This document shows, one piece after another, positions 40,785-53,200 of a stretch of DNA of 64,000 nt. The DNA is taken from assembly GCA_009760855.2 (NCBI GenBank), contig WPIO01000002.1, forward strand, positions 10,304,501 to 10,368,500. Reading direction: 5' to 3'. The notes under the pieces were generated by a model. The model did not search any database. It saw only the letters and a program-made list of their open reading frames with translations, and was not told where the DNA came from. Made by a program: the position numbers and the translations under genes. The DNA is from Cristatella mucedo. Taxonomy: Eukaryota > Bryozoa > Phylactolaemata > Cristatellidae. The stretch's first letter is position 1. The number at the start of each line of letters is the position of its first letter.

Positions 40785-41921
40785 TCAGTCCATGACGTAG
40801 TCGGAGAACCAACGTGGGTGCTGCAGTTCCGACCGCACGCGAAGCTGGTGGCCGCCTCTTTCCTCTGTCCCAGCATGCTCATCATCTCCGCCTCTTATCT
40901 GGGAGGGTGCTGGCAGCTGAGCCGGTAATACTGGCTCAGCGTCCGGAACTAACCTGACGTCCGACACGTGTCTTCGGATTCCGTTCACCTCGACACCAAG
41001 GCCGTGAGTCCCTGAGGTCACAATCCCTTCCGGCCATTCTGATGTACACCGCGCATCGGCTGGTTTCACAAAAACCCTTTGGCCCGCTGTGTAGTTAATG
41101 GCAGATTGGGTGTTGCAATGCTGTATCTTCTTTGGCTGGAGCGGGCACCGCCATTCATATGTAAATAACCGCCTGTGAGGCACGGTTTCGCCCTTTATCC
41201 CCTCAGTCGGCGCCGAATTGTACCAGTACACCATATCTAGTACTCCTCTACCGGTGCGAGCTGCCATGCCCTTGATAGTCCGATGCATGCGTTCGACTAT
41301 GCCGTTGCCTTCCGGTCGGTAAGCACACCGGTAGACGGTCTCAACGCCCCAGCGTTCGCAGAGACGCCGAACTGCCTCAGATCGGAACGAGGCGCTGTTG
41401 TCCATCAGAAGCTGCGTAGGTGGGCCTCTCTCTCGAAAGATTTGCTCCAGCACTCTGGTGATAAGGTGCACATCTTCGCTAGGAATGGGCCGCCATAGCG
41501 TGAATCTGCTGGGCCCACAATCCACCAGCGTCAGATATTTCTCATTGCGGTAGTGCGTGACATCTATCGCAAGACAAGACCAGGGTTCGGTGACGTCAAG
41601 ACTGCCTCGCTGCCACGAAATCGGCGACGGATCCACTGATCTGCAGCGAAGACAGGAACGAACAATTCGTTCTACATCGGTTCTGCGGATGTTCGCATTG
41701 GGTGACATAGCGTCGACAGGTATAGCGTCCTGTCGACGCCCAGGTGGTGCAGATTGTGGAATTGCTTCAGGTCGATATTGGGAGTCGCCAAACTGACCTC
41801 GGGAGCCACGGCACCGGTTCAGCAAGTCGTGAACTTCAACCACCTTTGCGGCACTCGAGTCAGCTGGTCCGCTTTGTTCTCCGGCGACCTTACTAGGCTG
41901 ACAGTCGTCTCCAGATTGCAC
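40785..41921 (-). pseudogene. LTR-element integrase
   Basis: The zinc-binding CLRC pair, then DDE core residues in LAIDVTHYRN, LLMDNSASFRS and GNGIVERMHRTI, and a C-terminal region with QRVFVKPADARC. The HH half of the HHCC finger (HHLGVDRTLY, near 41,740-41,760) is in a different frame from the CC half, so the N-terminal domain is broken. Confidence 0.9.
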
Positions 41922-42703
41922 TCCGTTATAATATCTCGGAGTAGGCCCAATCGTCGTCGAATTATCGCCTCTCCCATGCCGCGCGTCCTCACGGGTTTAT
42001 CCCCGTCGATCAATGACTTCAGCCAACCAAACACCGAAGTTGAATCAGTCACGATTTGGACTTTCTGAAGTCCCCACGCAATAGCGATGTTAAGGCCTTT
42101 GATGACGGCTTCTAGCTCGGCGGTGTTTATATGCGAAGTATCGTCCGGCTTTCGAAGCCAAGAGGCATCCACAACCACTTTACCGTCAATTTCAAGGCAC
42201 GTTCCAATAGTGATGCTGCTCGCATCGCACCACAATTTTCCGCTGACGACATTGGACACCTGCCACGCGCCAGTCACCGGATCAGAAGCTAGCACCCTGC
42301 GATGGACGTCGCGAGCAATTTCCAGAACCTCACTCGGCACTTTGCTGTCACAGTCCTGCTCGCTGGCTATACGTTTGAGGTAACTGCAAGCAGGTCGCAG
42401 CCAGCCGGCTACCGGAAAATGCCCGACGAGTTGCCCACACCAAGAAAATAATTCTCGCCGCGTCAGCACTGACTGTACAGAGCCTATGGCATTATCTCGG
42501 CGCCATACGAGCTCGTTGCGTTTACTGTCAATGCGGAGGCCTAGGACACGACCACCCTCTAACTTTTCAGGTGGTTTTGCTTCAAGTCCGTACTCGCGGA
42601 GAAGCTCAATCACACGGTCGTTTGAGACGATATCATTGTTCGCCAAAATGTCGTCAACATACGAATCCGTGCCGGATCTGACCCGCTCATCCATAGACAA
42701 CAC
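41819..42703 (-). pseudogene. LTR-element RT (YVDD) and RNase H
   Basis: RT catalytic box SYVDDILANND, thumb region (LRIDSKRNELVWR), then RNase H with LWCDASSITIG, NTAELEAVIKGL, VTDSTSVFGWL and ENKADQLTRVP, i.e. all four acidic positions present. Ends at a stop where the integrase begins in an overlapping frame. Confidence 0.92.
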
Positions 42704-42708
42704 TTTAT

Positions 42709-43692
42709 TTAAGATGTCATTATTTTTGGTGCAACGTTAAGGCGGAAACCCAGGCGAGTCAGGCAGTATCGGCGGCCATGAAATTCAACCACCTGGTACT
42801 TCCACAATGATGGGTCTACGTGAATTTGCAAATAGGCCTTACGCAGGTCCACGACGCTTACGTTTCGTCTCATTCGCCGCCATGCACGAAGTTTATTACT
42901 GCACACGTCGCCTTCAGCCGTGTGGCTCGACACGAACTGGTTGAGCTCGCGATAGTCGAGGACGGGCCTCACTTTCCCTTTGCTGCTTTGGACCACCGCC
43001 ATCAAGGGAATCAGCCCACCGCACTCCCCGTGAAAAGGTTGAAGCCAGCCACACTTTATCCAGTCCTCCACTTCCCGTTCATATTCTACTTCTACCTCAG
43101 CCGGGATGCGATATGAGGACACGCGGTTCTGCAGCATGGGGGCCTGTACGCCTTCTTTCCAGTTCCAGCGCACGTGCCACGCGCTATCGTGGAATATGGC
43201 AGTAAAATCTTTGTCGGAGACTGTAAGCTCGCTCGAATTTCCGACCTTTGCAATGAGCGAAACGTCGGTGGCCGGGGGTGAGTGAGGGCAGGTTACACTG
43301 TTTCTTTCGCCGCGGATGCATCGGGTCGTTGGAGCCTCATTACCGAAGTCAACTTGGCCTTCACCGTCGTGCCCTACGCGGACGCCGCCTAGCGCTCTTA
43401 TGACATCCATCCCAAGGATGACGTCCCAGCCAGCAATTATATCGGTCACCAAACAATTAACCTCCAGCGGTACTCCTCTAATTAACAAACTGACCTTACA
43501 CGTAGAGGTACAGAGAGCGCGGTCACCGTTCATCATCAAGATACCCTCCCTCGCAGGCTGCAGATCACGAGAGGAGGCCAGCACTGATGCAAGCACCGTG
43601 CGGGAGCAGCCGGTGTCGACAAGTGCAGTAGCGAACTGGCCATTTAACATCACGCCAATGGAGGGCAGTCGCGCCGAAGTCAAGGGGAACAC
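42709..43692 (-). pseudogene. LTR-element protease and N-terminal RT
   Basis: Aspartic protease active site ALVDTGCSRTVL followed by the ILGMDVIRALGG motif; then RT with VRPVLDYRELNQFV, VSVVDLRKAYLQIHV and LTRLGFRLNVAPKIM. The frame stops just after APKIM where RT should continue; the next frame resumes with the following RT motif, so a one-base break lies near 42,705-42,720. Confidence 0.9.
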
Positions 43693-43718
43693 GCTGGCGC
43701 AGGTGTTGGCGGTTCCCC

Positions 43719-44448
43719 TTATTCGTTTTTTTGATCGCCGAATTTTTTACCACACGCAGCAGCTAGATGATTCGGATCGCCGAAGATCCAGCAAAGTCGC
43801 GTGCGCGGCCCGCTGCGAAAAGGCCGGTCGGTGTACCGCCTTTGCGAGTCCGTCTTAGACTGCACCACGACACCACGGGTCTGAGCGCGTCGATCCTCGA
43901 AACGGCCGGCGAGACATGCCGCACTTGACGAGACAAAGTTCCTCGACATTTCAACCAGCACCGGCAAATCAGCTTTGGTAGGCGAGCACGCTGCTCGAAG
44001 TTGCCGCTTTACGTCATCGGGTAGGCCCGACACAAATGCGCACTTCAGCAAAGACTCCGGGGGATACGCAGGTGCCCCCGCTTGAGCAGCAAAGACAATA
44101 GACGCCAAGCGAACAAGGTCGGCCAAGTAGACGTCTGGCGACTCACCCTCGCGAAGTTTTTCTGCTGCTCAATAACTCGTCGTACGCGCGGAAGCAATCG
44201 GGCGAAAACGCGGCGCTGAGTGCGCGTTTCACCTTCGTATAGTCACATTTATCACTGTCCACCAGCCCTTCATAGACGGCAAAAGCTCCGCCGGTTAAAT
44301 ACAAGGGCATGAGTGCGGCAAGATCGTCATCTTTAATCTTGTTCGTCTTGGCCACGGAGTCCAGTCGACGTACCCACGCGACGAAGTCCGTTTTGCCGTC
44401 ATAAGGTTCGATTTTGCCTAGCATTACCATTGATGCCATCGACTCCAT
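43719..44448 (-). pseudogene. LTR-element gag, frame broken
   Basis: ATG at 44,448. The first frame (to 44,143) carries IEPYDGKTDFVAWVRRL and LYLTGGAFAVYEGL, the capsid-like region; the gag continues in another frame (to 43,719) with VYLADLVRLAS and FVSGLPDDVKRQL. The shift lies near 44,150-44,165 around an A-run. The nucleocapsid knuckle reads CWIFGDPNHLAAAC, with Phe where the second Cys of CCHC is expected. Confidence 0.85.
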
Positions 44449-44462
44449 CCCAAGAAATAGCT

Positions 44463-44752
44463 TGTGCTTCGATGTGCCTTACACGAAGAACGCCCGCACA
44501 GAACCAACACCAACAGTTTATTCTACTACAGAGCAGAGGGAGCACGACTTCACTCGCCCCTCTCTCCCCACTGAATTCCCCTCCTCGCCCACGGCTGTTT
44601 TTGCCGACCCCGATGGTGAGTCCACCATCTGACTGTGGTTACCGGCCTGTCCAAACCACACCACAGGCGGACCACAGCTATGCACCACCGGTGATGCTCC
44701 TGACAGCTGTTTAAGGAAGGAGCGGTACCGGCCTGCATATAATCAGACCACA
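44463..44752 (-). repeat. 5' LTR (right)
   Basis: 290 bp; in sense it contains an AATAAA box (AGTAGAATAAACTG) typical of an R-region poly(A) signal. The gag ATG is only 14 bases downstream. Confidence 0.95.
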
Positions 44753-44769
44753 GGCTTTATACTTGCTTT

Positions 44770-44830
44770 TGCTGCACACACCCACACACACACGCACGCA
44801 CATACACACACGCACACACACACGCGCGCG

Positions 44831-44901
<71 letters not shown>
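44770..44901. repeat. Compound (CA)n/(CG)n/(TA)n microsatellite
   Basis: Interrupted CA, GC-alternating patch (44,822-44,838), pure CA, then TA; directly beside the retrotransposon. Confidence 0.9.
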
Positions 44902-44909
44902 GCATGTAT

Positions 44910-46560
44910 ATATATGTCTGATACTAGCAGAACATTGTAGAAACCTGAAAAACCAGCTATAATCATGAGGTGCCCCGATTGCTACATTACCTATAAGGAA
45001 AACTGATCGTGTTCGGTTATCATATGCATCTCTATATCTATTGTAGACTGCTTCTACGATTCATTAGCAATACTTTTTTAAGGTACTAGTCCTATACCTA
45101 AGGTCACATGACTGAGGTCTAGAACCTGTTACCTAAGTAGTATTTGAGCTAAAGACAAAGCTCAGAGTAATTTCATTTGAGATTCTGTTTTCTAGCTGCT
45201 CGTTGATGACAATGGCTGCATTACCAACGCCTGCGAAAATAAAGCTCTGATGTGCCACTATGCCAAGCAGCCACAGGTTTTTCTTAAAATTGAATTTTTT
45301 TATCCTTGGTTATTTGAATTCCATCTAGTCACATCCCACTACTACCTCATTACAGGCTCGTTTTATCGTCCATTAAAAAAAACGATTCTCAGTCAAGCCT
45401 CTTAGCGGTGCAATGAATCCACTTCCTAAGCAGTCATTTTTCGTGCTTACAAGACCTCACAAGCTTGGCATAGCTGGCAGTGCCAGCCTGTCATACACGC
45501 CGGAGCTTATCCGGTCCATTTAGTGTTGCTAGCGTAATGCCCCGCGTCCATGAACTACGAGAAGCTCACTGCCTGCTGACTCGGTTCGCCGAGTCACAGT
45601 AGTTCCGTCACGGACGACGCCGCCGTCTTGCCACGTGACTCAAATGCGCCATCTTCCGGTGCGATGGACAATTTTGCTTTAATTAGTAGAGATGAACTTG
45701 AAAGCTGAGCCTCGATTCAGAACTAGCAGCTTTGTCGCTGAATTGGAACGCTTATGAGGTAGCCGCTATGAGCCCAGGCTTATGAGCATAGTTTTGAATA
45801 TTTATCTAAGATAGTGATTATTGTGTGACATGACCTGGCCACTATATAACGCTTGTGTCTGACCGCAGTCATTCGCCTGGAGAAAATGTCTGCCGGTTGG
45901 TGAGTCCAGCGCTGAGCGTGAGCTGCTGTAAGCCTGTTAGGGAGTCAGCGGCAAGCCGTCTGCGTGTATCAGCCATAAAACGCAGGCTATTGTCGTGCTT
46001 TTTGCTAACAGGCTTTGTTGCTAACTCGGAGCGCAGAATATCAAGTGCTGTGTTTTTATCGTTGGCGTATTGCTGGCTTCAGGTCTCTGCACATTGCACG
46101 CAATGTGCCGCTACCTAAACTAGCGAGGGTTTCGCGGTTGAGGGAGCCGGACCAGCTTACCGAATCAGATCTACTCCCCCACCAGGCTAAGCATCGCACG
46201 GTACGAAAGCAAAAGGTTCCGGAACGTTGAGCTGCTTTTCAAGACTCGACGAGACCGAACTTCACCAGAAATGTTTATGTCTCTGGAGGCTTCTATTGTT
46301 CAGACGCTGACGGAACAGAGTTGTATACCGAAATATGTCGCTAAAAATGTTTATTGCCAGTTGGAACAAAGCCGTACAGCGAAATATGCGACAATAAAAT
46401 GCTCCTTGCCACGCGTAACGACTAGGCACCAAAGATCCCAATGGAACTCATGTCTTTCGTCGTCAACAGCGGAGAAGATTTGCTTCTTAATTTGAGAGCT
46501 ACCTTGCCAGTTCTTCTCACCGTGGCTGTAGCAGTTGCCAGTTGTGAAAGTTCCTTTAGC
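44910..46560. other. Mostly unassigned; small LINE scrap
   Basis: A LINE-like scrap at about 46,155-46,205 (+) reads SDLLPHQAKHRT. Two similar ~45-bp blocks occur at 46,310 and 46,370 (CCGAAATATGTCGCTAAAAA / GCGAAATATGCGACAATAAA). No gene seen. Confidence 0.4.
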
Positions 46561-46567
46561 AAGCACA

Positions 46568-47093
46568 CCTCAGCTGCACCGATGACATATTTGCTTTCTA
46601 TAGCTTAGCCCTAGAATAAGGTGGTAAAGTTTATCGTTGAGATCCCAATAACTTGACTCGAAAAAGCTAGGATAAGAGACCACACAAGAATAGTACTTTA
46701 TCATGACAGATTAAAAATTCACTTCGTGCCATGGATTAGCTTGACTGGACGTTGCATGCAAGCCTGGAAAGTGACCTCGAGAGTCGCACAGCAGACGTCC
46801 AAACCCAGAGGAAATTACCAGAGAGTGGACATTACAAGCTAAATAAAAATGGACCATCAATAGCCTATATAAACCAGCATTTGCTCAATCGTAATTCATC
46901 AGATCAGGAACGCAACTGCTCTTGTAACATCCTTATTGATACTAGCACGTTTACTCAGAAAAGCTTATGCGGATAGTCAGGGGCAAGAAGGATCTTGAAT
47001 AGCTGTCGGCATCAGGATTAAGGGAAAATGTATGTCCATACGCTGGAGACGTAAAAGAATGAAACAAAGTTAATGTAAAAGCTCGCAAAAAAC
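46568..47093. repeat. ~520-bp dispersed repeat, copy B
   Basis: Direct copy of 36,564-37,080 with scattered substitutions and a 6-base insertion (ACTAGCACGTTTACTCAG versus ACTTGCACTCAG). Confidence 0.9.
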
Positions 47094-47789
47094 TACCGCT
47101 GAAGATAATATCCTGTCTTATCTGAGAGCATCATTGGAGCAAAGAGCTTTCTAAATTAAGGCTGTGAAAGCTACCTTGTACCTTCACTACACTTAATCAA
47201 ACTTCGTCGAATCGATATGCCTGCTAGTGCATTTTTTCATTTCTTTTGGAGTGGAGCTATTTTGCAGCAATTTCTGACAAGGGGAGGGGTGCCACTTGTA
47301 GCTTAGTCCCCCCCCTCACCAAAATGTGATCTTTGTCCATTGCATCAATACTCTGAGATATACTTCTCAATACTCACCATTACTCTCCCGTTGAGATGTC
47401 ATGTCATGTTGTGTTATCTCCGTATGTAACTCCACAAAGCCACAAAGACTAAGTGGGTATTAAACAGGAGAGTTTTGTATAGCCCACTCATAGCCTAAGC
47501 GGCTTTCAGCTCACACTCGGGTAGCCAACAGTCTCCATCTCACACAACATAGAGAAAGTGGGAAGCACAGCAGAGTCAGGAGAGAGCTTGCTAGTGAGTA
47601 ACATGGAAGTAGCAGCTCAGGACCGCTGGAAAAGATGTGCCATAGTCGGCAGCAGGAGAGTAGTTGTCGTTGTATAAGAATCGTGGGTGCTAGTTCCGCA
47701 ATCTAGCACCTGCAGAGCAAAAGCTTCTGCCGCCAACTGTCTTTACGTGGAGGAATGGAACGGCTAATTGATTGTCGAAACAGGACCTA

Positions 47790-49070
47790 AGCGCACGAGG
47801 AGGCTAGAGCTGGTGCAAAAGCTTAGCTAGATATCGAGGGGCCAAGCCGTGGCAGGCCTTGTGGGTCAGCGTACGAACTTTGCTCTGTATCCGTTTCGCA
47901 ACTGGCAGCCATCCTAGCTCTTTAAGCAAAGGAGACCAGTGGTCAAACCTCTGGGATTTACAAATTAGTCTTGCAGCCATATTCATTACTATGTGGAGTG
48001 GCACGGTAGCCCAGCCAAACGGGAATCACAATAATCTAGCCCAGACAGAACTAAGGAGCTAGTTAAATCTTTTGCAAGTTACCGCGGAAAACAGCTTCTA
48101 ATCTTAGATGGGGATCGGATATGATGGTTAGCTGTAAAATTATTCTTCTGAATGAAGCTTTTAAAATTGAGGCAGTTGTCGAAAACGACACCTAAATTTC
48201 AAGCTCGTGGTGATGGTCGCACAACAGCATCACCTATTAGAAGAACAAAACCCTCTAATCCAGCCACAGTCTCAGGGTGTCCTATGAGCAGCAATTAAGT
48301 TTTATCGTCGTTTAGTTGCAAGAAGTTTTCCGACATCCAGGATCGAATGTCGGCAAGGCAAGCATTCATTTTATCAGTTGATGCAGCGGATTTCAACGGC
48401 TTGAATCACCAATAAAGCTGAGTATTGTCAAGATAGAAAGTGAATATCAAATTCCATGGGTCTTAATCACTTTTCCCAGAGGTTGAGTATAAACGGAGAA
48501 CAGCAAGGAACCGAGGAAGGACCCTGGAGGGACTGCACATGTGTTGGTCGCTTGGATGGTACCCGACACCTACGTGACATAGATTGAGAACGATCAAAAA
48601 AGTGCGATTTAAATCACGCCAGCGCCTCGTCTGCCAGACCAATTGTTGTTCTCAGTCGTTCAAGAAGAGATATGACCTGCACAATTGTAATGCAGTGCCA
48701 ATCCAGTAATGCCCAGGCGAGATGAGAGGCGTTCAAGAAGTACTTGGTGATCGATAGTATCAACAGCTGCAAAAAGATCGAGCAAAACAAGCAGAGATAA
48801 TCTACCATGTCTGCATTCCTTTTTTATGACGTTATAAACCCAAAGTAATGCTGACTCTGTGGAGGGATAGGCTCTAAAACCAGACTGAAACTTACTAGCA
48901 AGGTTTGAAGTTTAAATGTATGAGTTCAGCTGGTCTGCCACTACTCGTTCCAGTGTCTTAGATAAGAACGGCGGAAGGGAGACTGGGCGGAAATTGTTAA
49001 AGTTCTCTTGGTCTAGTGCTGCTTTCTTGAGTAGTGGCCTGACTACCACCTTTTTTTAGAAGGCGCCGGG
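47790..49070 (-). mobile_element. L2/CR1-type LINE reverse transcriptase, decayed
   Basis: In order on the minus strand across frames: TLERVVADQLN, FQSGFRAYPSTESAL, LLVLLDLFAAVDTIDHQVLL, VPPGSFLGSLLFSVYTQPLG, ENFLQLNDDKTELLLIGHP, LAGLP, and WLPVAKRIQSKVRTLTHKA...GLAPRYLAKLL. This is the whole RT from finger to C-terminus with many stops. The LLDLFAAVDTIDH box carries the first catalytic Asp region. Confidence 0.88.
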
Positions 49071-49079
49071 ATATGACTT

Positions 49080-50190
49080 AAGGCGAATGACATAGTTACG
49101 ATGCATGCTAGAAAGATACAGAATCGCGACAGCGTTCGAGTATGAAACATTATGGCGTCGGAAAATTATGCTCCTTTGATGGCGTCGCTCTAGAGCGGAA
49201 CGAGTAGTCCTAGATCAGCTGGCTACTGTATCTCCACGCTCAGTGACAGAGCCGGGGGGAATTAGGCATTGGCCCCCCCCTGCACCCTACAGCAGGACAG
49301 CGACCTAAGCCGCCCCTTATATCCTAGGATCACCACCCACGGTCATCACCAACGATGGACTGTCTTAATTCCACTCGATGAGCAGTCGGCTCCGAGCTCG
49401 TGTCGAATAAGCGCTGTATTTTTGCTACAATTTCTTATTAATTCCTGGTCTCGCCTCGGGCTAAAGGAAAGTCCCGTGCCTCTTGCCCTCTTGTATAGAA
49501 TTGCTTCCTAGATGAGAATTCCGGCTCCGATACTGCCTACGCCGATTGCATCCAACGGCACCGCTGACTCGGAATTCCACAAAGAAGTACTTACTATATT
49601 GACAACGCATTACAGGTCGCTGGCCGGAAACGTTTTGGGGTTTTTCATGCAACGGGTGCGCTGGGATGGCGGCGTCTCTATAGCTGTGTGGGCTTTCTTG
49701 TGCCGTAATTTGTTTAGTTGCCAGCCAATCAAGGCCCTTTGAGCTTCTCGTGGCCTCAACGAGTACAACATTTCCATGCAATCCGAGGCAAAAATGCAAC
49801 GACTCCATGGCAACGGAAGCTTCGTGCTTTTGAGCTCATTGTATAGCGTGGCGCTCGAGCCAGGATGCGATTAAGCAGCGCCCGCTGAAGACGAGCGGCC
49901 GCCATTGCTACTGCGTTCACTAGTCGTCGCCAGTGTTCAGCTTCGTTCTCGGCGAATCCAGGAGGTTCAAATTTTGCTTAGTTTGTTTTCTGTTCAGGTT
50001 TCATCCGAGTGCTGGCAAGTGTAGGTAGGTGCTGCCGAGTTCTGCCTGTGAAACAGGATCGAGAGACGCTAAGAGTTAGCCAGCCGAAGGCGCTCGGCTT
50101 TGCTGCCGCTTCAAGCCAAGGGTCAATTGTCAATTTCAATTGCCGATTAGTTGCTTTCACTCAACATTTGATTCACTCAACATTTGACGC
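49080..50190. other. Spacer upstream of the SIM-protein gene
   Basis: No repeat recognised; the 3' part probably includes the promoter/5' UTR of the gene starting at 50,201. Confidence 0.4.
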
Positions 50191-50200
50191 AGCATTTGAT

Positions 50201-53200
50201 ATGGAAGCTCATGACCAAGATGAAAGCTGTAAGTAATGCAAATGCAAGATGTCTCTTCATTATTTTTTTACAACGTCAACGATATTGTATGCGTTTACTC
50301 GTGGTGATGAACTAGCAACTCGAGAAATTCTTGTGAACCAATTGCTAGGTGCTCAATTGCTCGAGCGCTGTTTTTCGCTTATCACAGGAACTTTTCCAGG
50401 TATGCAAGCTGCGTAGGCGGCTTTTCTGAGGTTTGAAACTATCGGATGTTCATGCAACTAGTATTTACAATTTCAGTCAATCTTTTTAAAACTAGTTGCA
50501 ATTTGTACCCGTAGATCGTCGCTATTTAGCAAAAGATGCACCTGTTTATTACAGCATTTAGTGGGTCTTTGTGATTCGTCTTTCATGTGCATGTACGTTC
50601 TTACATTGTGCCTGATGCTTTCGGATTTTATCCCCAATTATTCAGAAATGATTTATGTACAACATCTGTAAAGTGCCCAGAAAGAGATCCAGTTCTCTTA
50701 GGTCACGATACAAATGTATTATTATTATTATTCACTGGTCGGAAGAAATAGCTATCCAAATATCCTGTAGCTCTGGCTCAAATTAAAAATCCGTTCGGCA
50801 AAGGATGTCTCAAATCAGTTTGGATAGGCTGACTCACTTAAGTGGAGCTGTTTGGCGTAATCACGCACCACCTGCTACCTTCCAGGAATTTACGTTCACG
50901 GCAGGCGTAGTCTCGACTCTTACTAAACCGGGAAGCTGCGAACGGTAGCGCGACGCTTCCCGTTGTGCTATAGTCAGACATGTCTAGAAGTCTGAAAGAG
51001 CGACACGACGGCGTGCGTCTAGGTCCGAGTCGATCTCTTATGGTGTCCCAGTTTCGAGGATCGCTCCACTGATAATGGTCTTGAAAATTTAGATTCATAA
51101 GTAATCTTGTAGGCTGCTAAATAGCGATGCCCTACTCTTTTTCTAACACCGATCAGATTAAATTATTTGAAACGGTTTTCATATGCCATTTGAATGCCGC
51201 TCGAGTAATCGAAAATAGCATTGAGAGTTAAAGCAACAGGTTTGCAGAGGAGATTGACCTTTTCTTGGAGCGAATCTTTACAATGAATGCCTATACATTG
51301 TGCAACGCAGCCAGCCTAATTTTTTAAACCAAAATCCAAAACACTGGCTTGCACCTGTATGTACGCCAGCATCCGAACATGTATGCCAGCATCTTATGTC
51401 GATCTTTTGTCAATCGACAATGACATTTGATCTGACAAATGTTAATACTAGGGTCTTGGCCCAAAATACACTTGCCGACTTTGCTAGCTGATTTTCAAGT
51501 CCTAAAAGCAAGGCTGCCAGCTGCAAAAATGGGTGAACAATCATTAGGCTGTTTGATCGCTGTTTAAACAACTTTTTTAAATCACCTGATCGTGACTTTC
51601 CTTTTTTGTCAAATTTCTCCTAAAATTGCTTGTATTTCGTTATACCCCTTGACGGTACTCAGGTCCCCACGCGTATGCATTTCCGTGGTCTTCTACTTTT
51701 TACTTCATTCTCATCTGTTCTAACATACAAATGGCTAGACATTCTAGGCAAGTAAACTTCATCTGCCAGTCTGGCCAGCCGAGATGTGATTACTGTGAAC
51801 TGCAGCATAGTGCTCTGGCTTTGTTCAGGTTGGGGGAAGAGGTTAACGGTACAGCGTAATGATTTTTTTGCAGTTTCTCAGCAGGCCGTCGCTCAGAATC
51901 CGACAGAGATGGGTGCTAGGCCAGCCAGTACCCAGCCTATTGACCGCGACCACGGACACCCTTCCGAGACAAACCTGGGTGAGTCAATTATTCACGACAG
52001 GAGAAGTAACAGACGGCTAACGGCAAGAATGAGGACGACACGAGCCTCAAAGCCACCATACAGAGCAGCTGTGCAAAGCTTCGGAGCTGGCCCAAGCCAC
52101 TCCTCCGATAGCTCGGATGACGACAACGACTACTGCAATGACGACCACTACGAGGCAGGACCTGCAGCATCGCGAAGCAGCAGAGCTCTTCCCAGACGTC
52201 TGCCCTCGTCTAGGCTATGGGGACGGCGGCGTCGTCCTGCAACACCGCACACTCTTCGGCGGAATGACATCGCTTTCATCCAGACTCAGCCAATGCACGA
52301 GCGTGTCGACATGTTCCTCGCCTCTCTCAGCCAGCCGGGGTCACCACGCCCGGTGTACCAGCAGCCCAGCCAGTGGGAACGACAGATGTCTGGTGGCCTA
52401 CAGGCACGTCCAGCTGCTGCAGCAGCAGCAACAGCTTTAACTGTGGAAGCTCCAACTGCTGCACCTTCAACGGCTGCAGCTTCAACTGCTAGGGTTTCAA
52501 CTGTGAAAGATTTAACTGCTGAAGCTGCTAGTCAATTTGCTATAACGGCCTCAGCTGTCTTCAGCTACACGACCCTGTCAGAGAATGGAGCTGTATCGAC
52601 GTCAGGCAGTGAGCTGCCAATTATCACAGACGTGTTTGCATACATGGAGTCCTTTAATGCACGACAGAGCAGGAAGAGCACAGAGATGCAGACAAATGAG
52701 CCGGTCAACAATTGGTCAGCAACTGGTCAACAGTCGGCCATCGCTCCAACATTGCCACCGATCTCAATGCCCAAAACAAAGGATCCAGGGTACGGGGCAG
52801 TATTTCAGACATTGTCAGATGCGGCTGTACCGGTGACGGCCAAACTGCCATCTATGCAGCCTTTGCTCAAGCCTGCGTCGGTGCATGCAATGACTGCTGC
52901 CTCTTCTCCTGCGTTAGTGGGTGGTCATAGTGGTGCAAATGACGACCAGGATAGCTCGTCCGATGTGATCGTCATTAGTGAAGTAAAGCCACGGCATGCT
53001 CGGACGCCTGTCATAGTGTCAAGTGAGAGTGATGACGACGTAGGCCATCGCCATCGGTCTCGCAGTCCTCTGGGTGCAGCAAGTGCATCGAAAGTATGCA
53101 GCAGTCGAGCTGGTGAATCTGCACGCAGAGCTACTAAATCTGGTAACCGTGAAGGCAGCAGCCACATTAAGCAGTCGCTGCCCGCGACAACGTTTACAGC

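Larger units (their letters stand above)
40403..44752 (-). mobile_element. Complete LTR retrotransposon (gag-pro-RT-RNaseH-INT order)
   Basis: 290-bp LTRs at 40,403-40,692 and 44,463-44,752 both run TGTG...CACA on the plus strand and differ at two positions that I can see. GGCTT flanks both sides (40,398-40,402 and 44,753-44,757), a 5-bp target duplication. The domain order with integrase last fits Ty3/gypsy (Metaviridae) or BEL, not copia. No envelope-like frame was found. Coding frames are broken in several places, so this copy is probably not autonomous despite near-identical LTRs. A purine-rich tract precedes the 3' LTR. Confidence 0.95.

Noticed and set aside
51786-51873. Upstream ATG extending the SIM-protein exon 2
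   Set aside because: The extension crosses a strong acceptor (TTTTTTTGCAG) and a short 5' exon with matching phase exists; kept as a weaker alternative.
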